Positions 8,356 to 17,594 are shown, counted from the first letter of the stretch. The stretch: DNA of 64,000 nucleotides from Myxococcus sp. (GCA_014879945.1 JACSRE010000188.1:1-64000); one strand, 5' to 3'. Numbers and translations are program-made. The notes: a model not told the origin generated them from the letters alone.

Positions 8356-9927
8356 TCAGGCCTCGTCGTCGTGCACGGCCTCTTCGTCGGCGGCCGCCGC
8401 GTTGAGCTCGGCGGTGCGGCGGCGCATGAACTCCACCAGGGTGCGAACCGCGAACCCGGTGCCGCCCTTCGAGAGGTAGCCCTTCTCTTTGTTGACGTTG
8501 CTGGGGCCCGCGATGTCGAGGTGCACCCACGGCGTCTCGCCGACGAACTCCTTGAGGAAGTGCGCGGCCGTGATGGAGCCGCCCATGCGATCGCCGGCAT
8601 TCTTCATGTCGGCGACCTCGCTCTTGAGCACGTCCTTCAGGGTGTCGGTGAGCGGCAGGCGCCAGATGTCTTCACCCGCCGAGCGCGCCGACTCGAGCAC
8701 GTTCCACATCAGCTGGTCGTCGTCACCGAACGCGCCGGCGACCCAGGGGCCCAGCGCGACGATGCAGGCGCCGGTGAGGGTCGCCAGATCGATGATCGCC
8801 GCCGGCTTCAGCTCGTTGGCGTACGAGAGCACGTCGCCGAGCACGAGGCGGCCCTCGGCGTCGGTGTTGGTGATCTCGACCGTCTTGCCCAGGCGCGAGA
8901 CGAGCACGTCGCCCAGGCGGTAGGCGTTGCCCGAGGGCATGTTCTCGCAGGCGCCCATGAAGCCGTGCACCGGGAACGAGGGCTTGAGCCTGGCGATCAC
9001 CTTCATCGCGCCCAGCACCGCCGCCGAGCCCGCCATGTCGGTCTTCATGTCGAGCATGCCTTCGCTGGGCTTGAGCGAGAGGCCGCCCGAGTCGAAGGTG
9101 ATCGCCTTGCCCACCAGCGCCACCGGCGCCCGCTTGGCCGCCACCGGGTCGTCGGGCGTGTAGGTGAGGTGGATCAGCTTCGGCTCCTCGACGCTGCCGC
9201 GCGCGACGCCCAGGAACAGGCCCATCTTGAGCTCGGCGATCTTCTTGCGGTCGAAGATCTGCAGCGAGAGCCCGGCCTCTTTGGCCATGGCCTTCGCCTC
9301 GTCCGCGAGGATCGACGGCGTCATGGTGCCGGCCGGCTCGTTGACGAGATCGCGCGCGAAGTTGGCGGCTTCGGCGATGGCCCTGGCCAGCGACACCGTG
9401 CCGTCCATCGACTTGTCCTTCTTCACGCCGTCAGGCAGCAGCAGCTGCACCTTCTCGACGCGCGCCGCGCTCTTCTCGTCTTTGTTGGTGGTGCGCCACT
9501 TGTCGTACTTGTACGCGCCGAGCACCGAGCCCTCGACGACGGCCTGCAGCGACGCGTCGAGCTCGCGCACGCCCGGCACCTGAATGACCGCGGTCTTCGA
9601 CTTGAGCCGGTTGGCCGCCTTGATGCCGCGGCCGATGGCCATGCGCAGCACCTCGGGGTTGAACTTCGCGCGGGTGCCGAGCCCGAGGAGGATGACGCGG
9701 CCGACGCCGAGCTTGCCGTGCGTCTGGATCACGCACGTCTGGTCGGCCTTGCCCTTGAACCCCTCCTGCTGGGCCAGCTTCGCGAGCAGCCCGCGCAGCT
9801 TCTTGTCGCTCTTCACCCACGCCGAAGGAGGGTTCTTCTTCTCGGTGAGATCAGTGTCGAACAGGGGGAGGACGAGAACGTCGGCCTTCGCCGCAGAGGC
9901 GTGGCCGGTGCCGAACGAGAAGTTCAT
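8356..9927 (-). CDS. pepA: leucyl aminopeptidase (M17 family)
   Basis: A 523-residue cytosolic metallo-aminopeptidase releasing N-terminal residues from peptides. The N-terminal macro-like domain covers about 1-180 and the catalytic domain 190-500. Metal and catalytic residues lie in VGKAITFDSGGLSLKP (K274, D279), the following DMKTDMAG (D297) and NTDAEGRL (354-361; D356, E358, R360). The C-terminal 20 residues are an acidic tail not needed for the fold. The Shine-Dalgarno is AAGGAG. It faces the methyltransferase gene tail to tail; PepA homologues in some bacteria also bind DNA, but nothing here shows that. Confidence 0.96.
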   Translation of the reverse strand: MNFSFGTGHASAAKADVLVLPLFDTDLTEKKNPPSAWVKSDKKLRGLLAKLAQQEGFKGKADQTCVIQTHGKLGVGRVILLGLGTRAKFNPEVLRMAIGRGIKAANRLKSKTAVIQVPGVRELDASLQAVVEGSVLGAYKYDKWRTTNKDEKSAARVEKVQLLLPDGVKKDKSMDGTVSLARAIAEAANFARDLVNEPAGTMTPSILADEAKAMAKEAGLSLQIFDRKKIAELKMGLFLGVARGSVEEPKLIHLTYTPDDPVAAKRAPVALVGKAITFDSGGLSLKPSEGMLDMKTDMAGSAAVLGAMKVIARLKPSFPVHGFMGACENMPSGNAYRLGDVLVSRLGKTVEITNTDAEGRLVLGDVLSYANELKPAAIIDLATLTGACIVALGPWVAGAFGDDDQLMWNVLESARSAGEDIWRLPLTDTLKDVLKSEVADMKNAGDRMGGSITAAHFLKEFVGETPWVHLDIAGPSNVNKEKGYLSKGGTGFAVRTLVEFMRRRTAELNAAAADEEAVHDDEA

Positions 9928-10001
9928 GAGGCTTGAGGCTCCTTCGAGGGGGAAAACGCGCCGGACCTTAGCGAAGGGCTATGGCCTGGCCACAGGAAAG
10001 G

Positions 10002-10007
10002 TACAGT
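10002..10007 (+). promoter_or_regulatory. possible start-proximal -10 element
   Basis: TACAGT lies 9 bases before ATG 10017 with no Shine-Dalgarno between them. The position fits a leaderless transcript and supports ATG 10017 over the in-frame ATG at 9981. Confidence 0.35.
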
Positions 10008-10016
10008 GCGCGCGCA

Positions 10017-10907
10017 ATGCCCGCGTTTCTGACGTACCTGACGGCGGTCGAGCGGCTCTCCGCCCACGTCAACTCGCTGCCGCAGGAGTTCAGCAAGGCG
10101 CTGGGAGAAGACCTCGAGTACGCGCGCTTCGGCGCCGCGCTGGTGGAGCTGCCGTGGTTCGGCGGCTGGAAGCTGGGCCTCGACGCCTGGCTCGGCCACG
10201 GCAAGCCGCCGGCCTTCACCCGGCTGATGCGGGAGCGCGCCCCGGTGGCGTTCGGGCTCAAGGCCGCCGAGCTGGTCTCCAACGGGGCGCTGGTGGGCAC
10301 CGAGGCCGGGTTGGCCTTCGTCGCGGGCTACTTCACCCAGGTGTGCGTCGCGCGCGCGCTCGAGCCGCTGGTCTCGTCGTTGATCCGCTCGCACTCGAAG
10401 CAGGGTGAGTCGGCGTCGGCGGCGCGGCACCGCATCGAGTGGGCCCAGTCGCTGGCCTTGATGCAGGACCTGCACGGCAGCCCGCTGGTGGGCACGCCCG
10501 CCATTCGCACCAAGCTGCAGATCCGCAAGGCCAGCGGCGCCCGGAGCGTGGGGCGGGGCCTCTACGAGCTGATGCGGGTGTCGTCGCAAGAGGCGTTCGG
10601 CGAGGCGCCGAAGAAGCCCGAGGTCGACAGCTGGGTGCGCGGCGCCTTCTTGTACTCGCTGGCGCTCAGCACTCCGCTGGGCAAGCTGAAGGCGAGCCTC
10701 GGCGGCGCGCTCTCACAGCGAGAGCTCTACCGCGGCCCGGGCATCGACGTCTTCGCCTCGGTGGACAAGGGGCTCGACGTGACGCGCGACGTGCTCTCGG
10801 TGCTGGGGAGCATGATTCGCCGCAACAACTTCGGCTCCCGCTCGCGCTTCAAGTTGTTCGAGGTGTGCCCAGAGGGCTCGCCCGAGCAGGTGATGAAGGC
10901 CGCCTGA
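10017..10907 (+). CDS. hypothetical protein, possibly a degenerate zinc-dependent phospholipase C-like fold
   Basis: A 296-residue, mostly alpha-helical protein without signal peptide. Segments such as FGAALVELPWFGGWKLG and GLAFVAGYFTQVCVARALEP recall the zinc-dependent phospholipase C family (a small Gly-Ala/PD-like strand, then a helix G-Y-x-x-H and a D..HP motif). Here the expected His/Asp metal ligands are replaced (YFTQ instead of YxxH), so an inactive relative is the most that can be said. The C-terminal half is Arg-rich. ATG 10017 is preferred; ATG 9981 is in frame and remains possible. Function unknown. Confidence 0.6.
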   Translation: MPAFLTYLTAVERLSAHVNSLPQEFSKALGEDLEYARFGAALVELPWFGGWKLGLDAWLGHGKPPAFTRLMRERAPVAFGLKAAELVSNGALVGTEAGLAFVAGYFTQVCVARALEPLVSSLIRSHSKQGESASAARHRIEWAQSLALMQDLHGSPLVGTPAIRTKLQIRKASGARSVGRGLYELMRVSSQEAFGEAPKKPEVDSWVRGAFLYSLALSTPLGKLKASLGGALSQRELYRGPGIDVFASVDKGLDVTRDVLSVLGSMIRRNNFGSRSRFKLFEVCPEGSPEQVMKAA

Positions 10908-10974
10908 CGCGGCGCAACGGACTGTCCCAGCCGGTTTGGTGGCGCGTGACGTTCGCGGCCCGCAGGTAAGCGTC

Positions 10975-11382
10975 ATGAACACCAAGACCGAGACGCCGTC
11001 GCGTGGGCTTCACCTCGCCTTGTGGGTCGCGCAGGTGCTGTTGGCGCTCGCCTTCCTGGGGGCTGGCTGGATGAAGGCCTTCTCGCCGATGGAGGAGCTG
11101 GTGAAGAACATGGACTGGGCGCGCGCGATGCCCGAGGCGCTGGTGCGCTTCATCGGCATCTCGGAGCTCCTCGGCGGGGGCGGGCTGGTGTTGCCGGCCG
11201 CGACGCGGATCAAGCCTGGCCTCACGGCGCTGGCCGCGGTGGTGATGGTGCTCGCTGCGATCTTCCACGTGACGCGGGGCGAGATCGTGCCCGCGGTGGT
11301 CGTGAACGCGGTGATGGGTGGCATGGCGGCGTTCATCGCCTGGGGCCGAGGCAAGGCCGCTCCGATTCAGCCACGGCGCTGA
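10975..11382 (+). CDS. DoxX-family membrane protein
   Basis: A 135-residue protein with four hydrophobic helices (about 15-33, 58-76, 82-98 and 104-122). The first carries the DoxX-type pattern ALAFLGAGWMKAFSP, and GISELLGGGGLVLPA follows. The family includes quinone- or thiosulfate-linked oxidoreductase subunits and many uncharacterised four-helix proteins, so no exact role can be given. Start chosen at ATG 10975 behind a weak AGG. Convergent with the lactonase-like gene, 10 bases apart. Confidence 0.8.
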   Translation: MNTKTETPSRGLHLALWVAQVLLALAFLGAGWMKAFSPMEELVKNMDWARAMPEALVRFIGISELLGGGGLVLPAATRIKPGLTALAAVVMVLAAIFHVTRGEIVPAVVVNAVMGGMAAFIAWGRGKAAPIQPRR

Positions 11383-11392
11383 GCGCGGTGCC

Positions 11393-12718
11393 TCAGGGGA
11401 GCAGCGTCATGCCGACGAAGGCGGGCGCGTTGACCATGGCCCGTTGCCCGAGGGGCGTGAGGACGCCGGTGGTGGGGTTGATGCCGAGCGCGTGCACCGT
11501 GCCGGAGCCCTGGTTGCCGACCAACATCAACTGCCCGCTGGGGTCGATATCGAAGTGGCGGGGCTGGTTGCCGCCTGTGGGCGCGTGGCCCACCAAAGCG
11601 AGCGCGCCGGTCTGTTGATCGATCGAGAAGCCGACGATCGAGTTGTGGCCGCGGTTGGAGCCGAAGACGAAGCGCCCGTTGGGGTGCACCTGCACCTCGG
11701 CGCTTGTGTTCGCGCCCGTAAAGCCCGCGGGGAGCGTCGACTTCGTGTCCACCGGCGTGAGGCGCCCATCGGCCCCCACGCGCAGCGACGTCAGGGTGTC
11801 GTCGAGCTCGTTGATGAGGAACGCCCACTGGCCGCCGGGGTGGAGCGCGAGGTGTCGCGGCCCGGCGCCCGCCGCGGTCGCCACCGTGGCTGGGGCGAGC
11901 GGGCTGAGCGTTCCTGCGTCGGCGTCGAAGCGGTACTGCGCGACGTAGTTGGCGGCCTTGCAGGGGACGTAGGCGACGTGGCCGGTGGCGTCGGCGAGGA
12001 TCTGGTGGGCCTGGCCTCCCGAGGCCTGCACGTCGGAGGCGGGCCCGAGGCCACCGTCGCCCGGCCGCACCGGCAGCACCGCCACGTTGCCGCCGGTGTA
12101 GTTGGCCACCATCACCCAGCGCCCAGACGGATCGACGGAGACGTGGGCGGGGCCCGCGCCCTGTGAGCTGACGCGGTTGAGCAGCGTGAGCCCCGCGTCC
12201 GCGCCGAGGGCGAAGGCGGCCACCTGGCCCGGGTTGCCTTCGTTCACGGCGTAGAGCCGGCTGCGCGGCACGTCGAAGGCGAGGAAGCTCGGGTTGGCGC
12301 CTGCCGCCGTCGGGCCGAGCGCTGTCATGGCGCCGGTGGCGACGTTGACGCCCCAGGCCGTGATGGTGCCGTTGCCGCTCCCCACGAAGGCGACGAGCCG
12401 GGAGCCGACCGGCGCACCCCCGGCGGCGCCGCCGGCTGCGTTCCCGCCCGCTGCGTTCCCGCCCGCTGCGTTCCCGCCCGCTGCGTTGCCGCCCGCTGCG
12501 TTGCCGCCCGCCGCGTTGCCGCCCGCTATGTTGCCGCCCGCTGCGTTGCCGCCCGCCGCGTTGCCGCCCGCTGCGTTGCCTCCCGCTGCGTTGCCTCCCG
12601 CTGCGTTGCCGCCGGCTGCGTTCCCGCCCGCCGCACTGCCACCGGCGCCGCCGTCGTCGACGCTGGGGACCGTGCCGCAGGAGCAAACGAGGAGGAGCGC
12701 GACGAGGGGAGTTCTCAC
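11393..12718 (-). CDS. lactonase-family beta-propeller lipoprotein with NAAGG repeats
   Basis: About 441 residues. From GTG 12718 the N-terminus MRTPLVALLLVCSCGT is a lipoprotein signal (a GTG at 12736 is also in frame). A low-complexity linker of 14 pentapeptide units (mostly NAAGG, once SAAGG, once NIAGG) follows. The rest is a seven-bladed propeller of the lactonase family (PF10282) with repeating blades such as GPAHVSVDPSGRWVMVANY, GPRHLALHPGGQWAFLINE and QPRHFDIDPSGQLMLVGNQ. 6-phosphogluconolactonase belongs here, but a surface lipoprotein is more likely a binding or sugar-lactone enzyme of unknown substrate. The repeat probably acts as a flexible tether. Confidence 0.82.
   Translation of the reverse strand: MRTPLVALLLVCSCGTVPSVDDGGAGGSAAGGNAAGGNAAGGNAAGGNAAGGNAAGGNAAGGNIAGGNAAGGNAAGGNAAGGNAAGGNAAGGNAAGGAAGGAPVGSRLVAFVGSGNGTITAWGVNVATGAMTALGPTAAGANPSFLAFDVPRSRLYAVNEGNPGQVAAFALGADAGLTLLNRVSSQGAGPAHVSVDPSGRWVMVANYTGGNVAVLPVRPGDGGLGPASDVQASGGQAHQILADATGHVAYVPCKAANYVAQYRFDADAGTLSPLAPATVATAAGAGPRHLALHPGGQWAFLINELDDTLTSLRVGADGRLTPVDTKSTLPAGFTGANTSAEVQVHPNGRFVFGSNRGHNSIVGFSIDQQTGALALVGHAPTGGNQPRHFDIDPSGQLMLVGNQGSGTVHALGINPTTGVLTPLGQRAMVNAPAFVGMTLLP
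12435..12644. repeat. 15-bp tandem repeat, 14 units, in frame
   Basis: Fourteen direct copies of a 15-bp unit (for example GCTGCGTTGCCGCCC) with few substitutions: G/C at position 9, T/C at position 3 of the unit, one copy GCTATG. Each unit encodes one pentapeptide of the lipoprotein linker. The near-identity in DNA, not only in protein, points to recent expansion by slippage; unit number should vary between strains without shifting the frame. Confidence 0.92.
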
Positions 12719-12786
12719 GCGGCCATGATGGCACACCGGCGCGCGGCGTCCTCGGCGAGCCGCTCCTGATCGTCGATGGCGCCGGG

Positions 12787-14130
12787 TCAGGGCACGACGA
12801 TGTCGCGGGTCGCGTCGGTCGTTCCGACCGCGATGGTGGCGTGGCCCGGAGTGGACGAGAACGGGTTGATCACCCAGGCGAGGGCGTCGGTGATCGGGTT
12901 GGCGCCGTTCGCGTTCGAGAAGACCCGCAAGGTCACGCTCTGGTTCGCCTTGAACGACGAGCCCGAGTAGCTCGCGCGCGCGTCCATCGTCATGGCGTCG
13001 CGGGTGAAGAGCACCGGCATCAGCACCGCCTGAATGCCGTCCTGGAGCGAGGTGATGCGGGCGGCGACGATGCCGAACCCGAAGCCCATCGGCGCGTTGG
13101 CGGAGCGGATGGTGACGTCACCGCTCAGCGTCACGGGCCCGAACGCGAAGTCCTGCACCGTCTCTTTGTCAGCCTCGATCAGCACCGGGCGCAGCGGGTT
13201 GGCGAGCAGGTTGATGGCGATGCCCCCACCGCCGAAGCCGATGAGCGACGGCACCGGCAGCACCCGGCCTGGCTGCAGATCGGTCACCACGTACGGGTAC
13301 TCGCTCTGCATCGGGGTGGTGAAGATGCGGTACCCGTTCTGCAACTGCTGCAGCAGCACCTGCGGGTCCAGGCCACCCGAGAGCGCGTCAGAGGGGAGCA
13401 CCGACATCGAGAGGTTCTGCAGGGGCGGCGGGCGCGGGAGAATGATGGTGCCGCGCAGCGTGCCCAGGCCCGTGCCCGACGCGCCGACGAACACCTTCAC
13501 GCCCTCGGCGCTCGCCTTGAACGGGTCCATCAGGTCGAGCGCGACGTTCACCGTGTCGCCGCCGAAGTCGATGAAGGGGGTGAGGTTTCCGTCGCCGTTG
13601 CGGTCGCAGTACGCGGTGAGGCGGTGGGTGCCGCCCATCAGGCCCGAGTACGAGAAGGGCAGGGTGCCGGCCATCATCGGCGCCTTGCCGAGCTTCTGGA
13701 TGTTGCCGTTGCGGCCGATGCCGATCTCTTTGTCGGCGCAGAAGGCCCCGAAGACGACGGTGCCGGTGATGGAGCCGACCGGCCCGCCCGCGCGAATCCA
13801 CGTCCCCTCGAAGAGCTCGCTGTCCTTGCCGTCGTTGCTGGCGAAGAGCTTCAGCGACGTCGTCTTGTCGAGGGTGATCTCGGCGGGCGCGGCCTTCTCC
13901 TGGCGGCCACGAGAGGTGGTGCGCGGGTCCGCGCCGTCACTGCTCCAGAAGATGGTCGAGGCCTGATCGGCGGTGACGGTCAACGTCACCGAGCCGTTGA
14001 ACGGGCCGGGGAGCGGCGCGACGGTGATGGTCGGCGGGGGCACCACGGCGTTGGGCACCGGCTCGAGCGGAAAGGGCCCCTGCGGACCGCAGCCGACCAA
14101 CACCAGCACGGCGAGAGAGAGCGTTCGCAT
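12787..14130 (-). CDS. secreted lipoprotein with chitobiase-like C-terminal-type domain
   Basis: A 447-residue lipoprotein: MRTLSLAVLVLVGC is a clear signal with lipobox LVGC. Residues about 35-120 match the small Ig-like CHB_HEX_C_1 domain (strand pattern STIFWSSDGADP, then TTSLKLFASNDG). The rest (120-447) is beta-rich with segments like GSITGTVVFG, THRLTAYCDRNGDGN and GTLRGTIILP, suggesting further Ig-like or carboxypeptidase-regulatory-like folds with a possible Ca-binding loop DRNGDGN. No enzyme motif. The chosen ATG follows GGGGCAGG; an upstream extension to 14244 is not signal-like. It is likely a surface-exposed binding protein. Confidence 0.72.
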   Translation of the reverse strand: MRTLSLAVLVLVGCGPQGPFPLEPVPNAVVPPPTITVAPLPGPFNGSVTLTVTADQASTIFWSSDGADPRTTSRGRQEKAAPAEITLDKTTSLKLFASNDGKDSELFEGTWIRAGGPVGSITGTVVFGAFCADKEIGIGRNGNIQKLGKAPMMAGTLPFSYSGLMGGTHRLTAYCDRNGDGNLTPFIDFGGDTVNVALDLMDPFKASAEGVKVFVGASGTGLGTLRGTIILPRPPPLQNLSMSVLPSDALSGGLDPQVLLQQLQNGYRIFTTPMQSEYPYVVTDLQPGRVLPVPSLIGFGGGGIAINLLANPLRPVLIEADKETVQDFAFGPVTLSGDVTIRSANAPMGFGFGIVAARITSLQDGIQAVLMPVLFTRDAMTMDARASYSGSSFKANQSVTLRVFSNANGANPITDALAWVINPFSSTPGHATIAVGTTDATRDIVVP

Positions 14131-14158
14131 GACCTGCCCCTTTGACTGCATCGGCCCG

Positions 14159-14593
14159 TTAGCGCCGCACGTCGTACTCCACTTTGCGCACCGCGTCCTG
14201 TTGGCCAGTGGCCACCTCCCCGGGCATCGAGAAGGTGATCTCACAGGCCGCGGAGTCTCCGACGGCGTCGACGTCGGCGAGGTCGATTAGGGGGCACTGC
14301 TTGAGGGTGACGGCCACCCGCACGTCGGCGCCCAGCTCGTCGGCCGCCTTGATCACCGCCACCTGGCACCGGCCCAGGAACGCCCCGTCTCGTGAGTGGA
14401 ACACCCTCCAATGGCTGGTGACGACCTGCGCGTCGGGGTTGGTGAAGCGCACGCCGTTGCAGTGCGCCTCGACGGCCTTCACCGCGCGTGCGAAGGCGGT
14501 CTCGGCCTCTCGGGTGCGGAACACCGCCCCCTGCACGCTGTAGGCGCAGCCGCTGGCCGTCAGCAGCAGGGCGATGGCGCAGGGGCGGGTCAC
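14159..14593 (-). CDS. small lipoprotein of unknown function
   Basis: A 144-residue protein. From GTG 14593 it begins with a short lipoprotein signal (TRPCAIALLLTASGC, lipobox ASGC at the end). The mature part has pairs of cysteines (ALKAVEAHCNG region, FLGRCQV, LKQCPLI, SAACEITF) that could form disulfides in the periplasm. GTG overlaps the stop of the ScfR-like regulator (GTGA), so the two are translationally coupled. No family recognised. Confidence 0.7.
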   Translation of the reverse strand: MTRPCAIALLLTASGCAYSVQGAVFRTREAETAFARAVKAVEAHCNGVRFTNPDAQVVTSHWRVFHSRDGAFLGRCQVAVIKAADELGADVRVAVTLKQCPLIDLADVDAVGDSAACEITFSMPGEVATGQQDAVRKVEYDVRR

Positions 14594-16065
14594 GAGGGCT
14601 TCGGCTCGCGGTCGCTCGTCACCAGCGGCGAGAAGAAGCAGTCCTTCTTGGTGTACTCGTCGAACGAGAAGGCGAACCGGTAGCTCGCCGCCGCGCGCTG
14701 GTTGCAGTCGGTGCGCTCGCAGAAGCGGCAGCTGATGCCGGTGGGCACCGCGTCGCGCTTGAGCTCGGCGATCGGCAGCCCGTACGCGAGGAAGCGCGCG
14801 TTCTCGGCGTGCGTGCCCAGGCCGATGGAGTACGCGGTGCCCCGCTCGATGCTCCCCTCGACGGGCTGCAGCTGCACCTTCGCGAAGTCGAAGTACGTCG
14901 CGCCGTCGGGCATCTGCGAGTACTGCCGGGTGATCTGCGAGGGCTTGAGGAAGGCCAGGTGCACGGCCCACTTCGCGCACGAGCCCATCGACGCGAACTT
15001 CAGGCCCGTGCCCGAGTACCGCTTCGAGATGTTGCCGGCGATGTCGCAGCGCAAGAAGTGAAAGGGCAGGCCCCTTCGCTTGGGGTCGCTGAGGTTGCAG
15101 ACCCGGTGCGCGACCGTCTCGTAGGTGACGTTGAAGATGTTGGTGAGCAGCTCGATGTCGTACCGCGTGCGCTCGACCTCCTTGAAGAAGTCGCCGTAGG
15201 GCAGCATGAGCGCGCCCGCGAAGTAGTTGGCGAGGTTCACCTTGATGAGCCGGGGGGTCTCGAGGTGCCGCGTGCGCTGGCCGATGACGCGCTCGATGAG
15301 CCGCGTCTTGTCGAGCGCCAGCAGGCCGAGGGTGGCGCCGAGCTGGAACTTGAGCGGCTGCTCGGTGAGGTTCGGCGACAGCTTCAGCTGCTTCCTCTCG
15401 AGGTCGAGCCTGCGCACCACCGAGCTGCCCTCGGGTGACTCTTCGAAGCTGACCGCGTAGCCGAAGCGCTCCTCGATCATGCGGATCATCTGGGTCGAGA
15501 CCAGCTGGCGATCGAGCGCGTAGTCGTGGCGCAGCGCCTCGGCCTCGGCCTCGAGCTCGGGGAAGTAGTTGTGCTGGGCCTCGAGGAAGTCGGTGACCTC
15601 GTCGAACGGCGAGTAGTCCAGGCGGCCGTCGGGGCCCGCCGGCGGGGGCCGCTCCTGGCTCGAGAGCTGCGTCATCACGTTCTCGAGCTGCATGCGCGTG
15701 TTCTTGTAGAGGTTGAACAGCGCGGCCACGGTGCCGGCCAGCTTGGGCTCCGCCGAGAGCGACTGCAGCGACTCCTGATCGAGGTTCAGCGTCTTGAGCA
15801 GCGGCTCGTCGAGCAGGCTGGCCAGCGCCTGATCGACGCGGCCGTCGCCGAGCTGCGCCATGAACTCCTCGGGGTCGACCTGGAAGAAGCGCAGCGCCTT
15901 CCACAAGAGGGGGAAGGGGGTGACGCGCTTCCCCTTCTCGATCAGGTTCAGGTACGCGGGGCTGACGCCGAGCGCTCGCGCCGCGTCAGCCTGCTTGATG
16001 CCCTTCGAGAGCCGCAGCGCGCGTAGCCGATGGCCGACGTTGGCGTTGAGCGCGTTCTCGTTCAT
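14590..16065 (-). CDS. ScfR/RamB-type transcriptional regulator (XRE-IrrE-DUF2083)
   Basis: A 491-residue regulator. The N-terminal helix-turn-helix spans about residues 10-65 (LRLSKGIKQADAARALGVSP, then YLNLIEKGKR). The middle part, about 160-300, is IrrE/ImmA-like (PF06114 type), but the zinc-peptidase HExxH is not seen; instead LANYFAGALMLPYGDF is the family core. The C-terminal part matches DUF2083 with CRFCERTDCNQRAA. RamB, MccR-like and other short-chain fatty acyl-CoA regulators of acetate/propionate metabolism have this architecture. Its targets here are unknown; no glyoxylate or methylcitrate gene is nearby. It lies 19 bases after the FKBP gene. Confidence 0.85.
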   Translation of the reverse strand: MNENALNANVGHRLRALRLSKGIKQADAARALGVSPAYLNLIEKGKRVTPFPLLWKALRFFQVDPEEFMAQLGDGRVDQALASLLDEPLLKTLNLDQESLQSLSAEPKLAGTVAALFNLYKNTRMQLENVMTQLSSQERPPPAGPDGRLDYSPFDEVTDFLEAQHNYFPELEAEAEALRHDYALDRQLVSTQMIRMIEERFGYAVSFEESPEGSSVVRRLDLERKQLKLSPNLTEQPLKFQLGATLGLLALDKTRLIERVIGQRTRHLETPRLIKVNLANYFAGALMLPYGDFFKEVERTRYDIELLTNIFNVTYETVAHRVCNLSDPKRRGLPFHFLRCDIAGNISKRYSGTGLKFASMGSCAKWAVHLAFLKPSQITRQYSQMPDGATYFDFAKVQLQPVEGSIERGTAYSIGLGTHAENARFLAYGLPIAELKRDAVPTGISCRFCERTDCNQRAAASYRFAFSFDEYTKKDCFFSPLVTSDREPKPS

Positions 16066-16084
16066 GGCCGCGGCCGCGGGGCGA

Positions 16085-16408
16085 TCAGCCGACCGAGAGG
16101 AGCTCGACCTCGAACACCAGCGTCGAGTTCGGAGGGATGACCGGCGGGAAGCCGCGGCTGCCGTAGCCGAGCTCGGGAGGGATGGTGAGCTTCCGCAGCC
16201 CGCCGATCTTCATGCCCGCGACGCCCTGGTCCCACCCCTGAATCACCATGCCGGCGCCCAACGAGAACGTGAAGCCCTGGCCGCGATCGCGGCTCGAGTC
16301 GAACTTCGAGCCGTCGGTCAGGGTGCCGACGTAGTGCACGGTGACGCTCTTGCCAGCGACGGCCTCGGCGCCGGTGCCGACCTTCAGGTCTTCGATCTTC
16401 AGCGACAT
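16085..16408 (-). CDS. FKBP-type peptidyl-prolyl cis-trans isomerase
   Basis: A 107-residue minimal FKBP domain accelerating proline isomerisation during folding. Conserved segments are [52 protein letters not shown] and [10 protein letters not shown], which include the aromatic pocket (Y, F, W). It has no signal peptide and is probably cytoplasmic. AGAGCAAGC precedes the ATG. Confidence 0.95.
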   Translation of the reverse strand: MSLKIEDLKVGTGAEAVAGKSVTVHYVGTLTDGSKFDSSRDRGQGFTFSLGAGMVIQGWDQGVAGMKIGGLRKLTIPPELGYGSRGFPPVIPPNSTLVFEVELLSVG

Positions 16409-16463
16409 GCTTGCTCTCCGGTGGTGCTGCGTGAGGCCCGGCAGCCTAGTCGCTGAGCGCGCG

Positions 16464-17585
16464 TCAGGCGGGCGATTCGACGATGCCCCGGGCCAGCATG
16501 GCCAGGCCCCTGACGTCTTCGATGGCCTCGCCCAGGTACGGCGTCGCGACCGCGAACGAGCTCGACGGCACCTCGCGCTTGAGCTGCTCGAGCAGCTCGC
16601 GGTCGCGCTCGACGCGCTTGAGCTCGACCGAGGCCAGCAGGGTCAGCTTGTCCACCGCCTCCCGCAGGCCCGGCACGTGCGCGTGGCCCGACAGCTCGAG
16701 GTGCTGGGGCGACACCAGGCCGTCGGTGCGCACCCAGGAGCGGTTGAGCACGAAGCCCGCGAACGGCAGCCCCATGGCCTTGATGCGATCGCGGAAGTAG
16801 CGCGCGTCTTCGAGCGCGGCCTGATCGGGGCTGGTCACCAGCAGGAACGAGGCGTCGCTCGACTTGAGCAGCTTGCGCACGCCCTCGGCGTGGGCGCGCA
16901 TGGGCCCGAACATGCCCGCGAAGGCCGCGAGGAACTCCTGCAGCTCGGCGAAGAACTCGGCCCCGAATACCCGGCTGAAGACGGTGCCGATCAGCTCCTG
17001 CGCCTTCTTGAACAGGCCCGTCGCGGTGCTGGGCAGGAAGATGTTGATGATGCGCTCGTCGAGGAAGCGGGCCAGCTTCCCCGGCGCCTCGAGGAAGTCG
17101 AGGGCGTTGCGCGCGGGCGGCGTGTCGAGCACCACGAGATCGTACCTGTCGCTGGTGGACAGATCGTAGAGCGCCTCGGCCGCGGTGTACTCCTGCATGC
17201 CGGCCACCAGCTCGCTGAGGTGCCTGAACAGCCGGCTCTGCAGCACGCGCTCGGCCTGCGCGGCCGTGGGGGCCATGCGCCGCACCAGCCCCTCGAAGAC
17301 CACGTCGGGGTTCAACATCCACGCGTCGAGCGTGCCGGTGGTGACGCCCGCCTCGGCGAGCGTCTCTTTCGACAGCGGCGTCGGGTGCCGCATCTGCTCT
17401 CGAATGCCGAGGGCCTGCGCGAGCCGCTTGGCCGGGTCGATGGTCAGCACCAGCACCCGCCGACCCGCGCGCGCGCCCGCCAGCGCCAGCGCCGCCGAGG
17501 TGGTCGTCTTGCCGACGCCGCCCGCGCCACAGGCGACGATCACCTTCTTCGTCGTCACCAGGGTGTGCAGCTCGCGGCCCGTCAT
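16464..17585 (-). CDS. ArsA-family ATPase (first copy)
   Basis: A 373-residue SIMIBI-class ATPase with the deviant Walker [10 protein letters not shown] (residues 20-28), the A'/switch segment [14 protein letters not shown] and Walker B-like [16 protein letters not shown]. Classical arsenite pumps and Get3 share the fold, but the metal-binding Cys residues of ArsA are absent and no arsB is nearby, so arsenite export is unlikely. A second ArsA-like gene lies 2 kb away on the same strand. Paired ArsA-like proteins occur in mycobacteria (Rv3679/Rv3680) and form a complex; a similar heterodimer is possible here. Confidence 0.85.
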   Translation of the reverse strand: MTGRELHTLVTTKKVIVACGAGGVGKTTTSAALALAGARAGRRVLVLTIDPAKRLAQALGIREQMRHPTPLSKETLAEAGVTTGTLDAWMLNPDVVFEGLVRRMAPTAAQAERVLQSRLFRHLSELVAGMQEYTAAEALYDLSTSDRYDLVVLDTPPARNALDFLEAPGKLARFLDERIINIFLPSTATGLFKKAQELIGTVFSRVFGAEFFAELQEFLAAFAGMFGPMRAHAEGVRKLLKSSDASFLLVTSPDQAALEDARYFRDRIKAMGLPFAGFVLNRSWVRTDGLVSPQHLELSGHAHVPGLREAVDKLTLLASVELKRVERDRELLEQLKREVPSSSFAVATPYLGEAIEDVRGLAMLARGIVESPA

Positions 17586-17594
17586 CGTGAAGTG

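Noticed and set aside
9981-10016. Upstream ATG (9981) as start of the 10017 gene
   Set aside because: The ribosome-binding site would be only two bases away, and a TA-type element fits ATG 10017 better. Not fully excluded.
12435-12644. CRISPR-like direct repeats
   Set aside because: Units are 15 bp and contiguous without spacers, and they encode a pentapeptide in frame.
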